From a virus: DNA of 38,802 bases. Positions 1-7,159 of this stretch are shown one piece after another. The notes under the pieces were generated by a model. That model worked only from the letters and a program-made list of their open reading frames with translations. It did no database searches and was not told the DNA's origin. A program made the translations under genes and the position numbers. The stretch covers positions 1 through 38,802 of the IMG/VR virus record IMGVR_UViG_3300037891_001110; one strand, given 5' to 3'. Every line of letters starts with the position of its first letter. Positions within the stretch are counted from its first letter, which is position 1.

Positions 1-170
1 AATAAAAAAACTAAAAAAATCTAACACACCAATATAAAAATAGACAACTAAAAAAAATAATGACCGAAACAACACCGAAATCACTTTTCTAATTTTTATT
101 ACACCACAATATTAAAACTACAAAAAAAATATTAACCATATTATTATGTTGTGTTTTTACTACAACATTA
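1..170. other. AT-rich leader with a hidden signal-peptide-coding stretch
   Basis: No gene of normal size starts here. The strand is A-rich and low in G. A 10-codon open frame (60-92, ATG to TAA) precedes the thioredoxin gene in the same frame. From 93 to 170 the frame is open into the thioredoxin ATG at 171 and reads like a Sec signal peptide (see finding), but it contains no ATG, GTG or TTG. No convincing Shine-Dalgarno sequence, terminator or sigma70 promoter was found by eye. Confidence 0.5.
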
Positions 171-479
171 ATGGCAAATCCACCTATTTTTAAAACTAAT
201 TATGAAGATGCGGTAAAAGTATCTGCTTCATTAGAGCAAGATATGATACTTATTTTTACTGCAAGCTGGTGCGGCCCATGCAAAAATCTAAAAAGAGACT
301 TAACTAAATACTCAGAATATTTCCAAAATACCACTATATGTATCATAGATATAGATAAAGATCGTAAATTAGCTGGTAAATATGGTGTAAATAAAGTACC
401 TTATTCCGTATTCTTTAGCAAAGGTAAACGAATAAAAAGTGTGATGGGGTATTCTAATATAGATAAATTTAGAAAATAA
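171..479 (+). CDS. Thioredoxin-fold protein, possibly exported
   Basis: This is a thioredoxin-like thiol-disulfide oxidoreductase. The classic active site WCGPC lies at residues 33-37, after the strand MILIFTAS. The cis-proline loop follows (VPYSVFF, about residues 75-81). At 102 residues it has about the length of bacterial thioredoxin. The ATG at 171 is the first usual start codon, but there is no clear Shine-Dalgarno sequence before it. The in-frame upstream codons encode a lysine-rich then hydrophobic segment ending LMANP, like a signal peptide. If translation starts upstream at a rare ATT (position 111) the product would be a 122-residue periplasmic protein. The next gene starts 2 bases after the stop. 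The fold is secure; reducing cytosolic versus exported role is open. Confidence 0.9.
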   Translation: MANPPIFKTNYEDAVKVSASLEQDMILIFTASWCGPCKNLKRDLTKYSEYFQNTTICIIDIDKDRKLAGKYGVNKVPYSVFFSKGKRIKSVMGYSNIDKFRK

Positions 480-481
480 TT

Positions 482-802
482 ATGGATACTTCAACGATTA
501 TACTATGTTCTGTGTTAGTGTGTAGTTACATTATGGTGTTTTCACTAGGAGCAGGACTTGGATACTTATTTTTACCAAGAGGTAGTAGTCTGCAAGACTT
601 TGCAGCCCCTACAAGTTTTCTAAAAAATCAAGGTAAACCAACACAAAAAAATAACTCTATCGAAATAGATGACACAAAAGTAGTCCTAAAAGTTGATACT
701 GATGGGCTAGAGAAAAAATTTGATAAAATAGCAGACTCCAAACAAGTCAAAAGCGATATATCAAGTTCAGTAAATAAACTAAAAAGTATGAAAGGTAAAT
801 AA
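482..802 (+). CDS. Small membrane-anchored protein of unknown function
   Basis: The 106-residue product has one strong N-terminal hydrophobic segment (about residues 5-30, ending GLGYLFLP). A charged, lysine-rich tail follows that is probably cytoplasmic and partly helical. No enzymatic motif is visible. It sits 2 bases after the thioredoxin stop and 1 base before the actin-like gene, so the three are probably co-transcribed. The minus-strand frame opposite it is a shadow. Function is not recognisable; a membrane adaptor for the neighbouring actin-like filament protein is only a guess from position. Confidence 0.75.
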   Translation: MDTSTIILCSVLVCSYIMVFSLGAGLGYLFLPRGSSLQDFAAPTSFLKNQGKPTQKNNSIEIDDTKVVLKVDTDGLEKKFDKIADSKQVKSDISSSVNKLKSMKGK

Positions 803-803
803 T

Positions 804-1805
804 ATGATTGGATTAGATGTAGGCACAAGTTTTATCATTGCTTCATCCTATAAGGGAGATGATATATTATTTAAAGATTTCAGAGATGCATTTTATGTAA
901 TCAAACCAACTACTCCCATTGCAGCAAAAATGGTTGAGAAAGGTTTGAAAGGTAAAATCTTTATTAAAGATACAGATGGATCATTCATTATCTTGGGTAA
1001 AGATGCTATAGAAAAAGCAGTAGAAAGAAATGAAACTGCTCGTCGTCCTATGTATCGTGGAGTAGTATCTGTCAAAGAAAAAAATGCTAAAAGAATATTA
1101 GCTTATATATTAAAAGAAGTAGTCGGCAAAGCAAAAAAAGAGGGTGAGAAATTAGTATTCTGTGTACCTGCTCAACCTGTAGATCAAGAAGACGATGATT
1201 TTGATGTTGGCTATCATGAAGATGTAGTCAAAACTATTTTATCTGAAGTAGGTTATGATGCTAGATCAGTCAATGAAGCTGAAGCATTGTGTTATGCAGA
1301 ATTAGAAAGTTGTGATTATACTGGAATTGGCATCAGTTGTGGTGCTGGTATGACTAATGTTTGTGTTATGCTAAATGGGGAACCAACAGTAGTCTTTAGT
1401 ACTACGAAGTCAGGTGATTGGGTAGACCGCATGAGTGCAGTTGCTACAGGAGAACCTGATAGTGTAGTTCAAGTAGAAAAAGAAGGAGGCAAATTCAAGG
1501 TGGGTGAACCTAATGATAGTCCTGTACTGAGTGCAGTAGCTTCTTACTACGAAAGACTTATAGAATATACAGCTAAACAATTATCGGCAGCGTTATCCGG
1601 TCATAAATCTTTGCCTAAATTTAAAAACGACATTAGAATTGTTGTTGCTGGAGGCACTTCAAAAGCTGACGGTTATGTAGAAAAGTTGCATGAAAAATTA
1701 TTAGAAGCAGACTTTCCACTCAGTATGGAAGTAGTCAAGCATGCCGACGATCCTCTACATTCTGTATCTAAGGGCTGCTTAATTGCTGCTAGTATTTTAG
1801 AATAA
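804..1805 (+). CDS. Actin-like ATPase (ParM/MreB/Hsp70 superfold)
   Basis: The 333-residue protein shows the ordered nucleotide-binding motifs of the actin superfamily. Phosphate-1 is at the N-terminus (IGLDVGTSFI, residues 2-11). A connect-1-like helix has NEAEALCYAE near 152-161. Phosphate-2 is near 172-180 (ISCGAGMTNV), and the adenosine motif is near 280-292 (IVVAGGTSKADGY). Members polymerise on ATP and move or position DNA or other cargo. The usual acidic residue opening phosphate-2 (DxGxGT) is replaced here by serine, so hydrolysis may be altered. No ParR-like partner or centromere-type repeat is seen nearby. It is preceded by a small membrane protein. A ParM-type segregation or positioning role is inferred; the superfold call is firm. 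Confidence 0.85.
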   Translation: MIGLDVGTSFIIASSYKGDDILFKDFRDAFYVIKPTTPIAAKMVEKGLKGKIFIKDTDGSFIILGKDAIEKAVERNETARRPMYRGVVSVKEKNAKRILAYILKEVVGKAKKEGEKLVFCVPAQPVDQEDDDFDVGYHEDVVKTILSEVGYDARSVNEAEALCYAELESCDYTGIGISCGAGMTNVCVMLNGEPTVVFSTTKSGDWVDRMSAVATGEPDSVVQVEKEGGKFKVGEPNDSPVLSAVASYYERLIEYTAKQLSAALSGHKSLPKFKNDIRIVVAGGTSKADGYVEKLHEKLLEADFPLSMEVVKHADDPLHSVSKGCLIAASILE

Positions 1806-1817
1806 TGTGTATATAAA
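1806..1817 (+). promoter_or_regulatory. Copy of the recurrent intergenic GTGTAT motif
   Basis: TGTGTATATAAA begins directly after the stop of the actin-like gene in a 47-base gap. It matches the motif at 6402, 10988, 16139, 19498 and 26553. The downstream gene has its own Shine-Dalgarno (GGAG) before ATG 1853. Candidate promoter or RNA-processing signal. Confidence 0.4.
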
Positions 1818-1852
1818 AATAGAGATATTATACCATATAAATTGGAGTTGGA

Positions 1853-2644
1853 ATGAAAATTGCTAAACACATATGTTTTTACTACATAGAAGACAGAATT
1901 AAATATCTTAATCAACTTATTGATGCCGCCAGTAAGTATGAACATGAAGTAGATATCTTTATACATACTCATAAAAATAAAAAATGGCTATCAGAAAAAA
2001 TTAATAGATATGATAATCTAAACATAGAAATTTTAGAACATAAAATGAAGGAGCATCCCTTCTACTTGAGTTGGAAGCCTCGTATTTTAATGAGAAAGCA
2101 AATCCAAGAAGATGTTTATGACACATATATGTATGTAGAAGACGACATTTTAGTATCAAATGACACTATAAAATATTGGGAAAAATATTCTACAAATCTT
2201 AATAAAGAAAAAATTAATTTAGGATTTTTAAGAATAGAAAAAAACACTCAAGGATCTTATTGCTGGACTGATACTGCATCGTGGGACCTACCTTTATTAA
2301 AAATAGAATCTGATATGTTAAATGTAGGCAAATTATCATATTGTGCATTTTGGATACATGATAAAGAACTAACAAAAAAAATGTTAGACACAATTCCTAA
2401 AACTCGACAAGTAAGTAATTCTAGAGAAAGAGCAGCACTTGGAGCAAATCTTGCAGGATACAACCCTGTTGGTAAGGAAGGATCAGAAGAAATCTTTACT
2501 AAAACATGTATACCTTTAGAAGACAACAAACTATCAAAAAGTTGCATGGTTTATCATTTGCCTAATAATTATGCCAACCATCCAGTATTTTTAGCTATAG
2601 AAGTAGCTAACATATTGAAACGAGCTATAGATAACGGAAAGTAA
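1853..2644 (+). CDS. Putative GT-A-type glycosyltransferase
   Basis: The 263-residue protein opens with a beta strand and a segment resembling the nucleotide-sugar binding half of GT-A enzymes. At about residues 95-104 it carries the acidic cluster YVEDDILVSN, the usual place of the metal-binding DxD motif. Aromatic-rich segments (SYCWTDTASWDLP) follow. A glycosyltransferase acting on a surface or virion glycan is the best reading, though the exact family is not recognised. The ATG at 1853 is chosen because GGAG lies 7 bases upstream. It is followed after 3 bases by a cytidylyltransferase gene and shares a block with a HAD phosphatase and another GT-like gene. Confidence 0.6.
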   Translation: MKIAKHICFYYIEDRIKYLNQLIDAASKYEHEVDIFIHTHKNKKWLSEKINRYDNLNIEILEHKMKEHPFYLSWKPRILMRKQIQEDVYDTYMYVEDDILVSNDTIKYWEKYSTNLNKEKINLGFLRIEKNTQGSYCWTDTASWDLPLLKIESDMLNVGKLSYCAFWIHDKELTKKMLDTIPKTRQVSNSRERAALGANLAGYNPVGKEGSEEIFTKTCIPLEDNKLSKSCMVYHLPNNYANHPVFLAIEVANILKRAIDNGK

Positions 2645-2647
2645 ACC

Positions 2648-3064
2648 ATGAAAATATTATATACTGGAGGTACTTTTGATCTATTTCATTATGGTCATGT
2701 AAGTTTTCTTAAAAGTTGTTATAGTATTTGTAAAAATGTTACTGTAGCACTAAATAGTGATCAGTTTGTTTCTGAATATAAAAGTACACCCATAATGAAT
2801 TATAAGGAAAGAGAACAATCTTTATTAGAATGTAAATATGTAAATAGGGTTGTTCCTAATTTATTTGGTAATGATAGTAAGCCCACTATACTAAGTATAA
2901 ATCCTAATATCATAGCTATTGGAGATGATTGGTGTCATAAAGATTATTATTCTCAAATGAATTTTAGTATGGAATGGTTAGATTTTCATAATATTACTTT
3001 AATTTATATACCATATACTAAAGGTATAAGTACTTCAGAAATTAAAGCGAGAATAAATGAATAA
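2648..3064 (+). CDS. Glycerol-3-phosphate cytidylyltransferase-like nucleotidyltransferase
   Basis: This 138-residue protein closely follows the TagD pattern. It has TGGTFDLFHYGH at the N-terminus with the HxGH catalytic histidines (H14, H17), GDDW near residues 96-99, and GISTSEIKARI at the C-terminus matching the RTxGISTT signature. Such enzymes join CTP to glycerol-3-phosphate (or a related alcohol phosphate) to give CDP-glycerol for teichoic-acid-like polymers or capsule decoration. Its length is close to the usual 130 or so. Substrate is inferred from motif similarity; CDP-ribitol, ethanolamine-phosphate or heptose chemistry cannot be excluded. The gene ends 8 bases inside the next one, a HAD phosphatase. 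Confidence 0.85.
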   Translation: MKILYTGGTFDLFHYGHVSFLKSCYSICKNVTVALNSDQFVSEYKSTPIMNYKEREQSLLECKYVNRVVPNLFGNDSKPTILSINPNIIAIGDDWCHKDYYSQMNFSMEWLDFHNITLIYIPYTKGISTSEIKARINE

Positions 3065-3635
3065 TAAAGAATTAATAATATTTGATTTTGATTACACTTT
3101 AGCTAAAACCATAGAATCAATATGGGTGTGGTCACCAAGAGGTACCAGAGAATTTGAAAAAAAGAAATATATTCCGATTCATCCTAGTGTTCTTTCAAAA
3201 ACAAAACTAGGAGATGATGAACAGATAAACGATGAAAGCTTTACAGAATTTTACAGTTTAGATGTAAAGAAATCTCAACCAATAAATTTAACAATATTTT
3301 TATTAAATTATTACTTATCAAAAGATAAACAATATGATGTTTATATAATTACAGCTAGACCTGAAGCCGCTAAAGATGACATTATGAATTTCTTAAATAA
3401 AAACTGTTCTGATTTAACAAATTTAAACTACATTGGTCTTACAAATTCTGATCCTCAAGCTAAAATTAAATGCATTCAAAATATTTTAGATGAAAAAGAC
3501 TACGACTCTATTTCTTTATATGAAGATAATGAATATATGATAAATAATATTTCGCTACAAATTAGTAAACAAATTAAAAAATATTATATACAATCTTTAG
3601 GAAAAGAATTAAGAATATCTTGTTATGAAAATTAA
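3057..3635 (+). CDS. HAD-superfamily phosphatase
   Basis: The 192-residue protein shows HAD motif I near its N-terminus (IIFDFDYTLA: nucleophile Asp and acid/base Asp, then Thr). Motif II is near residue 100 (IITARP), and a lysine-containing segment is followed by an acidic motif IV-like SLYEDNEY near 157-164. HAD enzymes with this DFDxT start hydrolyse phosphomonoesters. The gene overlaps the cytidylyltransferase by 8 bases and the following gene by 11, so the three are translationally coupled. A job in making the activated alcohol phosphate, or in removing a phosphate from the product, is inferred from context only. A polynucleotide 3-prime phosphatase is an alternative. Confidence 0.75.
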   Translation: MNNKELIIFDFDYTLAKTIESIWVWSPRGTREFEKKKYIPIHPSVLSKTKLGDDEQINDESFTEFYSLDVKKSQPINLTIFLLNYYLSKDKQYDVYIITARPEAAKDDIMNFLNKNCSDLTNLNYIGLTNSDPQAKIKCIQNILDEKDYDSISLYEDNEYMINNISLQISKQIKKYYIQSLGKELRISCYEN

Positions 3636-4323
3636 TATTGCAATAAGTTCTAATAGACGTTTTTTAAATAATACATACAGTCCAATTGTTAATGGATTTT
3701 TAGAATCAGGAATAGATGCAGAAGATATTTATATTTTTAATGGTAATGATAATACTCCAGAAAATAAAGAAATTGAAGACCATAAAAATCAATTAGGTAT
3801 TAATCTTATAAACTTAAATTATAATTGTTTTGAGTTAAACAGTATGTTAGGGATACTTGAACATAAGTTAGATAATTGTGATTATTGGTTTATATGTCAT
3901 GATACTTGTCAAATATTAAAAGAATTTAAAGAGAAACTATATAATTATGATTATAAAAATTTTTCTTGTGTTAGATGTGGTGCAGGTAATGGAACAGGAA
4001 GTATTGGATCATATAGATATTCTTGTCTTGAGGAATCTAAGAAAGACTTTTACAAGGTTAAAAATGCTTTTGATAATGAATCTAGTCAAAACGATATAAA
4101 GGGCATGTGTGTATCTTTAGAAGATAGAATATTTTTACTTGATCCAAACAGTTCCAGCTACGGAGGAACATCAGGTATACCAGACGGGAAAAGACATAAA
4201 GAAGGACGCAAAGCTTTTAAAACCAAAAATTCAAGAATAGCTACATATTATAACGGTATAGGTGTTATAAAATATAAAGCTAATTGGCATCCAAAAAAAA
4301 TATGGGAAATAAATGACCTATAA
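3625..4323 (+). CDS. Glycosyltransferase-like protein of unknown specificity
   Basis: The 232-residue product starts with a hydrophobic strand and an asparagine-rich loop. Around residues 89-96 it has a DYWFICHDT segment, in the position where GT-A folds carry the metal site. The pattern is weak (HDT rather than DxD), so the family call is tentative. A glycine- and serine-rich loop (SSSYGGTSGIPDG) lies near 173-185. It overlaps the HAD gene by 11 bases and ends the block. Then comes a 39-base gap that is almost entirely A/T. Together with the GT at 1853, the cytidylyltransferase and the HAD enzyme it looks like a small glycan or glycerol-phosphate transfer cassette. Confidence 0.45.
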   Translation: MKINIAISSNRRFLNNTYSPIVNGFLESGIDAEDIYIFNGNDNTPENKEIEDHKNQLGINLINLNYNCFELNSMLGILEHKLDNCDYWFICHDTCQILKEFKEKLYNYDYKNFSCVRCGAGNGTGSIGSYRYSCLEESKKDFYKVKNAFDNESSQNDIKGMCVSLEDRIFLLDPNSSSYGGTSGIPDGKRHKEGRKAFKTKNSRIATYYNGIGVIKYKANWHPKKIWEINDL

Positions 4324-4362
4324 CAATAATATATATAAAATATGGACTAGGAGGCATTAACT

Positions 4363-4674
4363 ATGTGGCCATTTAGTAAAAAAGTTAGATATGCAACCAG
4401 ATCTCCGGGATGGTCTAAATTGCGTGAAGAACATATAAAAAAACAACCTTATTGTCAGGCTTGTGGTTCTAAGAAAAGGCCGGAAGTACATCATATTGTG
4501 CCGGTTCATCTAGATCCTTCTCAGGAGTTAGATCCAGATAATTTAATTACTTTATGTGATAAGTATTGTCATTTTATGTTTGGACATTTAATGAATTATA
4601 AAAGTTGGAATGTAAATGTAATAGAAGATTCTAAGGTGTATTATAGTAAGGTAAAAAGAAAACCCTTCAAATGA
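4363..4674 (+). CDS. HNH endonuclease
   Basis: The 103-residue protein has a standard HNH nuclease core. A first zinc knuckle CQACG lies at about 32-36, followed by VHHIVPVH (catalytic His), DNLITLCDKYCH with the Asn, and a terminal His-containing helix. It matches the McrA/HNH type cut to the minimal domain. The start at 4363 has GGAGG upstream (ctaggaggcattaact). The stop codon overlaps the ribosome site of the next gene. Free-standing HNH proteins in phages act in genome packaging or as homing nucleases. No intron or terminase is visible here, so the role is not decided. Confidence 0.85.
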   Translation: MWPFSKKVRYATRSPGWSKLREEHIKKQPYCQACGSKKRPEVHHIVPVHLDPSQELDPDNLITLCDKYCHFMFGHLMNYKSWNVNVIEDSKVYYSKVKRKPFK

Positions 4675-4686
4675 AAGGGGTATTTG

Positions 4687-5460
4687 ATGAAATACCTTAT
4701 TTTAGCACTTCTGTTGCTCATGCCTGTTCAGGCTTATTGCGGCACTATCGACCCTGCAGTTTCTGACGCTAAATATGTAGAATATGGTAAAAAATACGAG
4801 TGCGTACTACCTATCGTTGGAGTCATGGGTGACTCAATGAATAGTCAGTTCAGAGCATCCTGTGTTATAATAGATGAATATCACATACTAACTGCTGCAC
4901 ATATTGTTCATAACACGATCACACAACATGTCCTGTATAAAAATAAAGCCTATCCTTGCTCTATAGTTGCTGTACATGGTAAGTATGATGATTCTAATAT
5001 GGGCTATAATGATATAGCTGTCGCAAGATTAGCAAGGCCGATAAAGTTAGATTATTATCCAAAACTATATACTGATACAGACGAAACAGATAAGGTTTGT
5101 GGTTTATCTGGCTGGGGACATCATGGAAATTTTAATAGTGGATGGATAAGTAAGTATGATAATACTAGACGAGCTGGTTCTAATATTATTGATGGCGTAG
5201 ATAAAAATATATTAAAACATTCAGTCCACACATCAAAAAAAACAGAATTAGAATTTCTGATATGTCCAGGAGATAGCGGTGGTGGATTATTCATCGATAA
5301 AAAGCTAGCGGGTATACATTCATATGTTTATGCTACCGATGGAAAGAGTGACTCTGACTATGGTGATGTTGGATGTAGTACTAGAGTAAGTGATTATGTC
5401 GAATGGGTAGGTAAAACAAAAGAATTAATTGCACAAATTTTAGAAGAGGCAAATAAATGA
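4687..5460 (+). CDS. Secreted chymotrypsin-fold serine protease (S1)
   Basis: The ATG at 4687 is chosen over a TTG at 4684 because AAAGGGG lies at the right distance. The product has 257 residues. It begins with a Sec signal peptide (KYLILALLLLMPVQA) with likely cleavage after A16. The catalytic triad of family S1 is complete: LTAAHIV (H72), YNDIAVARL (D109) and CPGDSGGG (S197). The residue six before the catalytic serine is leucine, not the aspartate of trypsin, so cleavage after Lys/Arg is not expected. The usual Pro after GDSGG is Gly. Cysteines C59 and C194 could form disulfides after export. It overlaps the subtilase gene by 4 bases (ATGA). Target unknown. Confidence 0.88.
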   Translation: MKYLILALLLLMPVQAYCGTIDPAVSDAKYVEYGKKYECVLPIVGVMGDSMNSQFRASCVIIDEYHILTAAHIVHNTITQHVLYKNKAYPCSIVAVHGKYDDSNMGYNDIAVARLARPIKLDYYPKLYTDTDETDKVCGLSGWGHHGNFNSGWISKYDNTRRAGSNIIDGVDKNILKHSVHTSKKTELEFLICPGDSGGGLFIDKKLAGIHSYVYATDGKSDSDYGDVGCSTRVSDYVEWVGKTKELIAQILEEANK

Positions 5461-6371
5461 ACAGAAGAGAATGCAAACTTTTACCACATATCTCTCAACC
5501 TTTATATGGATTAAGTCCACATGATATACAATTTTTACCTTGGGCTATAAAAAGATTTGATGTGCAAAAAGCATGGAGATACTCTAAAGGTGAGAATGTA
5601 ACTGTTGCTGTAATAGATACAGGATGTGATTTAACCCATAGTGATCTTAAAGATAATCTCTTATCTGGCAAAAATTTTGTAGATGATAATAATAATCCAC
5701 AAGATGTTAATGGTCATGGTAGTCATGTAGCAGGAACTATAGCTGCAATTGATAATGATTATGGTATGGTTGGTGTTGCTCCTAAAGCTAAAATAATACC
5801 AATTAAATCTTTGGGAGATAACGGTAGCGGTTCCATGCGTGACGTTGCTAATGGTGTTATGTGGGCTGTAGATCATGGAGCAGAATTAATAACAATGTCT
5901 TTGGGATCTCCTTATCCTTCTAGAGTATTAGAATATGCACTAAAGTATGCAGTAGATAATAAAGTCATAGTATTTTGTGCTGCTGGTAACTCTGGTAATT
6001 CTACAGATGTAAATTATCCTGCTAAATTTTTAGAAACAATAGCTATAGGTTCTATTAATCATGCATTAGGAGTATCTGATTTTAGTTGCTGTGGAAACAC
6101 TCTTGATTTTGTATCACCTGGAGAGGATGTTATTAGTGCTGCACCGGGCAACCGATATGCCAGATTGACAGGTACAAGTATGGCAACACCTTATGCTGTG
6201 GGTTGTGCTGCTTTACTTTTATCATTAAGAAAAAAACAGAATAGAAATGTAAAATTAAAACATAAAAATGGTTATATAGAAGAATTTTCAGAAAACGCAA
6301 TGCCTTTGCAGGATAAGTATGCTGGAGATAAAAAATATCAAGGGAATGGTATAATTGTACCTAAGATATGA
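5457..6371 (+). CDS. Subtilisin-like serine protease (S8)
   Basis: A complete subtilase catalytic domain fills most of the 304 residues: AVIDTGCDL (D54), NGHGSHVAGT (H87), AAGNSGN (oxyanion N178) and GTSMATP (S241). Only about 45 residues precede the catalytic core, and there is no signal peptide or evident inhibitory propeptide. It may act inside the cell, be released on lysis, or ride in the virion. The start ATG sits inside the stop of the S1 protease gene (ATGA), so the two proteases are made together. A 125-base gap with a promoter follows. The family is certain; the substrate is not known. Confidence 0.92.
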   Translation: MNRRECKLLPHISQPLYGLSPHDIQFLPWAIKRFDVQKAWRYSKGENVTVAVIDTGCDLTHSDLKDNLLSGKNFVDDNNNPQDVNGHGSHVAGTIAAIDNDYGMVGVAPKAKIIPIKSLGDNGSGSMRDVANGVMWAVDHGAELITMSLGSPYPSRVLEYALKYAVDNKVIVFCAAGNSGNSTDVNYPAKFLETIAIGSINHALGVSDFSCCGNTLDFVSPGEDVISAAPGNRYARLTGTSMATPYAVGCAALLLSLRKKQNRNVKLKHKNGYIEEFSENAMPLQDKYAGDKKYQGNGIIVPKI

Positions 6372-6401
6372 TTAACACCCTCTGCATCATTATATAACCT
6401 T

Positions 6402-6413
6402 AGTGTATATCAA
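6402..6413 (+). promoter_or_regulatory. Copy of the recurrent intergenic GTGTAT motif
   Basis: AGTGTATATCAA lies 30 bases after the subtilase stop and 42 bases before a separate sigma70-like promoter. It is one of at least six similar sites found in intergenic gaps. Confidence 0.35.
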
Positions 6414-6443
6414 GTCAAGTAAAAAAATTTTTTAATTGGCATC

Positions 6444-6472
6444 TTGACATTTGGTTTTATTCTAATTATCAT
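6444..6472 (+). promoter_or_regulatory. Sigma70-type promoter
   Basis: A perfect -35 hexamer TTGACA (6444-6449) is followed after 17 bases by TATCAT (6467-6472), five of six matches to the -10 box. It lies in the 125-base non-coding gap after the subtilase gene and 25 bases before the next start codon. Gene 6497 has a good ribosome site (AGAGG). This looks like a host-polymerase promoter for the 6.5-11 kb metabolic block. It is the only site of this quality I noticed. Confidence 0.7.
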
Positions 6473-6496
6473 ACTATATAACAAAAGAGGATTTCG

Positions 6497-6676
6497 ATGC
6501 AACAAGACAAAGAAGACAGAAGATTTCATTACAAGCAAAAAAATTCTAAGAAAATTAGTAAGGGTCCTGCGTCGGATAATAAAGACCAGAACAAAGTTAA
6601 AAAAGAATTTAAATATAAAAAAGCTGAAATGGAACAGGATGAGCTTTGGGAAGATTGGCAAGAACAATATAGATAA
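6497..6676 (+). CDS. Small highly charged protein, unknown function
   Basis: This is a 59-residue open frame, ATG 6497 to TAA 6674-6676, with AGAGG six bases upstream. The product is very hydrophilic. Its first 45 residues are rich in Lys and Gln (MQQDKEDRRFHYKQK), and it ends in an acidic, tryptophan-bearing tail (ELWEDWQEQYR). It is the first gene after the 6444 promoter and ends 2 bases before the next start. A longer frame overlapping it (6444-6752) has no ribosome site and an implausible composition, so this frame is preferred. No family is recognised. Confidence 0.65.
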   Translation: MQQDKEDRRFHYKQKNSKKISKGPASDNKDQNKVKKEFKYKKAEMEQDELWEDWQEQYR

Positions 6677-6678
6677 TA

Positions 6679-6939
6679 ATGAAGTATATCGAAGAAATAA
6701 ACCCAGGAGATATCTTTGTCTGGAAAAATCACAGATATGTTTTGTCTGCTGATTACAGACCCTTTAAAAACGGAACAACCCGGCATATGTCTGTCTCTAT
6801 TGATACCGGAATATGTAAATGGTTTCAGTCAACTGAGATTATTGATATATTAGATTTATATTATAGAGATAAAGACGGTAATATACTTTTAGTAAAGGAG
6901 TTTAAAGATGACTCTAATAAAAATAAAAACATTTCTTAA
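6679..6939 (+). CDS. Hypothetical protein, 86 residues
   Basis: The small soluble protein has a beta-rich look (INPGDIFVWKNHRYVLS, then a GICKWFQS turn) and a charged tail. The N-terminal pattern of proline-glycine-aspartate before a strand is common in small SH3-like barrels, but no family can be assigned. It starts 2 bases after the previous stop with no clear ribosome site, so translation is probably coupled. It overlaps the next gene by 32 bases. Confidence 0.6.
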   Translation: MKYIEEINPGDIFVWKNHRYVLSADYRPFKNGTTRHMSVSIDTGICKWFQSTEIIDILDLYYRDKDGNILLVKEFKDDSNKNKNIS

Positions 6940-7156
6940 ATCTTTATTCTTCCATGTGTGGAGTGGATTCCCTAAAAGTACTCAAGAAGAAATTAATTTT
7001 AGATTTAAGATTTGCACTCAGGAGTGCGATATGTATAATATAGATGACAGCACATGTATGATGTGTGGTTGCAATGTAAATAAGAAAAAAAATATTTATG
7101 AACAAATTAGCTTGGGCAGATCAAGAGTGTCCTGTAAAAAAATGGGGAAAAATTGA
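6908..7156 (+). CDS. Small cysteine-rich, probably zinc-binding protein
   Basis: The 82-residue product has a cluster of six cysteines around residues 37-55 (CTQECDMYN, then CMMCGCNV). The four-cysteine CxxxC...CxxC arrangement is typical of a zinc knuckle. The rest is basic. The ATG at 6908 is well supported by AAGGAG seven bases upstream, despite a 32-base overlap with the previous gene. The function is not recognised; nucleic acid or protein binding would fit the composition. Confidence 0.65.
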   Translation: MTLIKIKTFLKSLFFHVWSGFPKSTQEEINFRFKICTQECDMYNIDDSTCMMCGCNVNKKKNIYEQISLGRSRVSCKKMGKN

Positions 7157-7159
7157 AAG

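Noticed and set aside
6421-6436. A-run followed by T-run after the subtilase gene as a terminator
   Set aside because: The sequence is a plain A7T6 palindrome without a GC stem, so it is not a convincing intrinsic terminator.
6444-6752. 102-codon frame on the + strand overlapping the 6444 promoter
   Set aside because: It has no ribosome site, begins within the promoter -35 box, and overlaps two better-supported frames (6497-6676 and 6679-6939).
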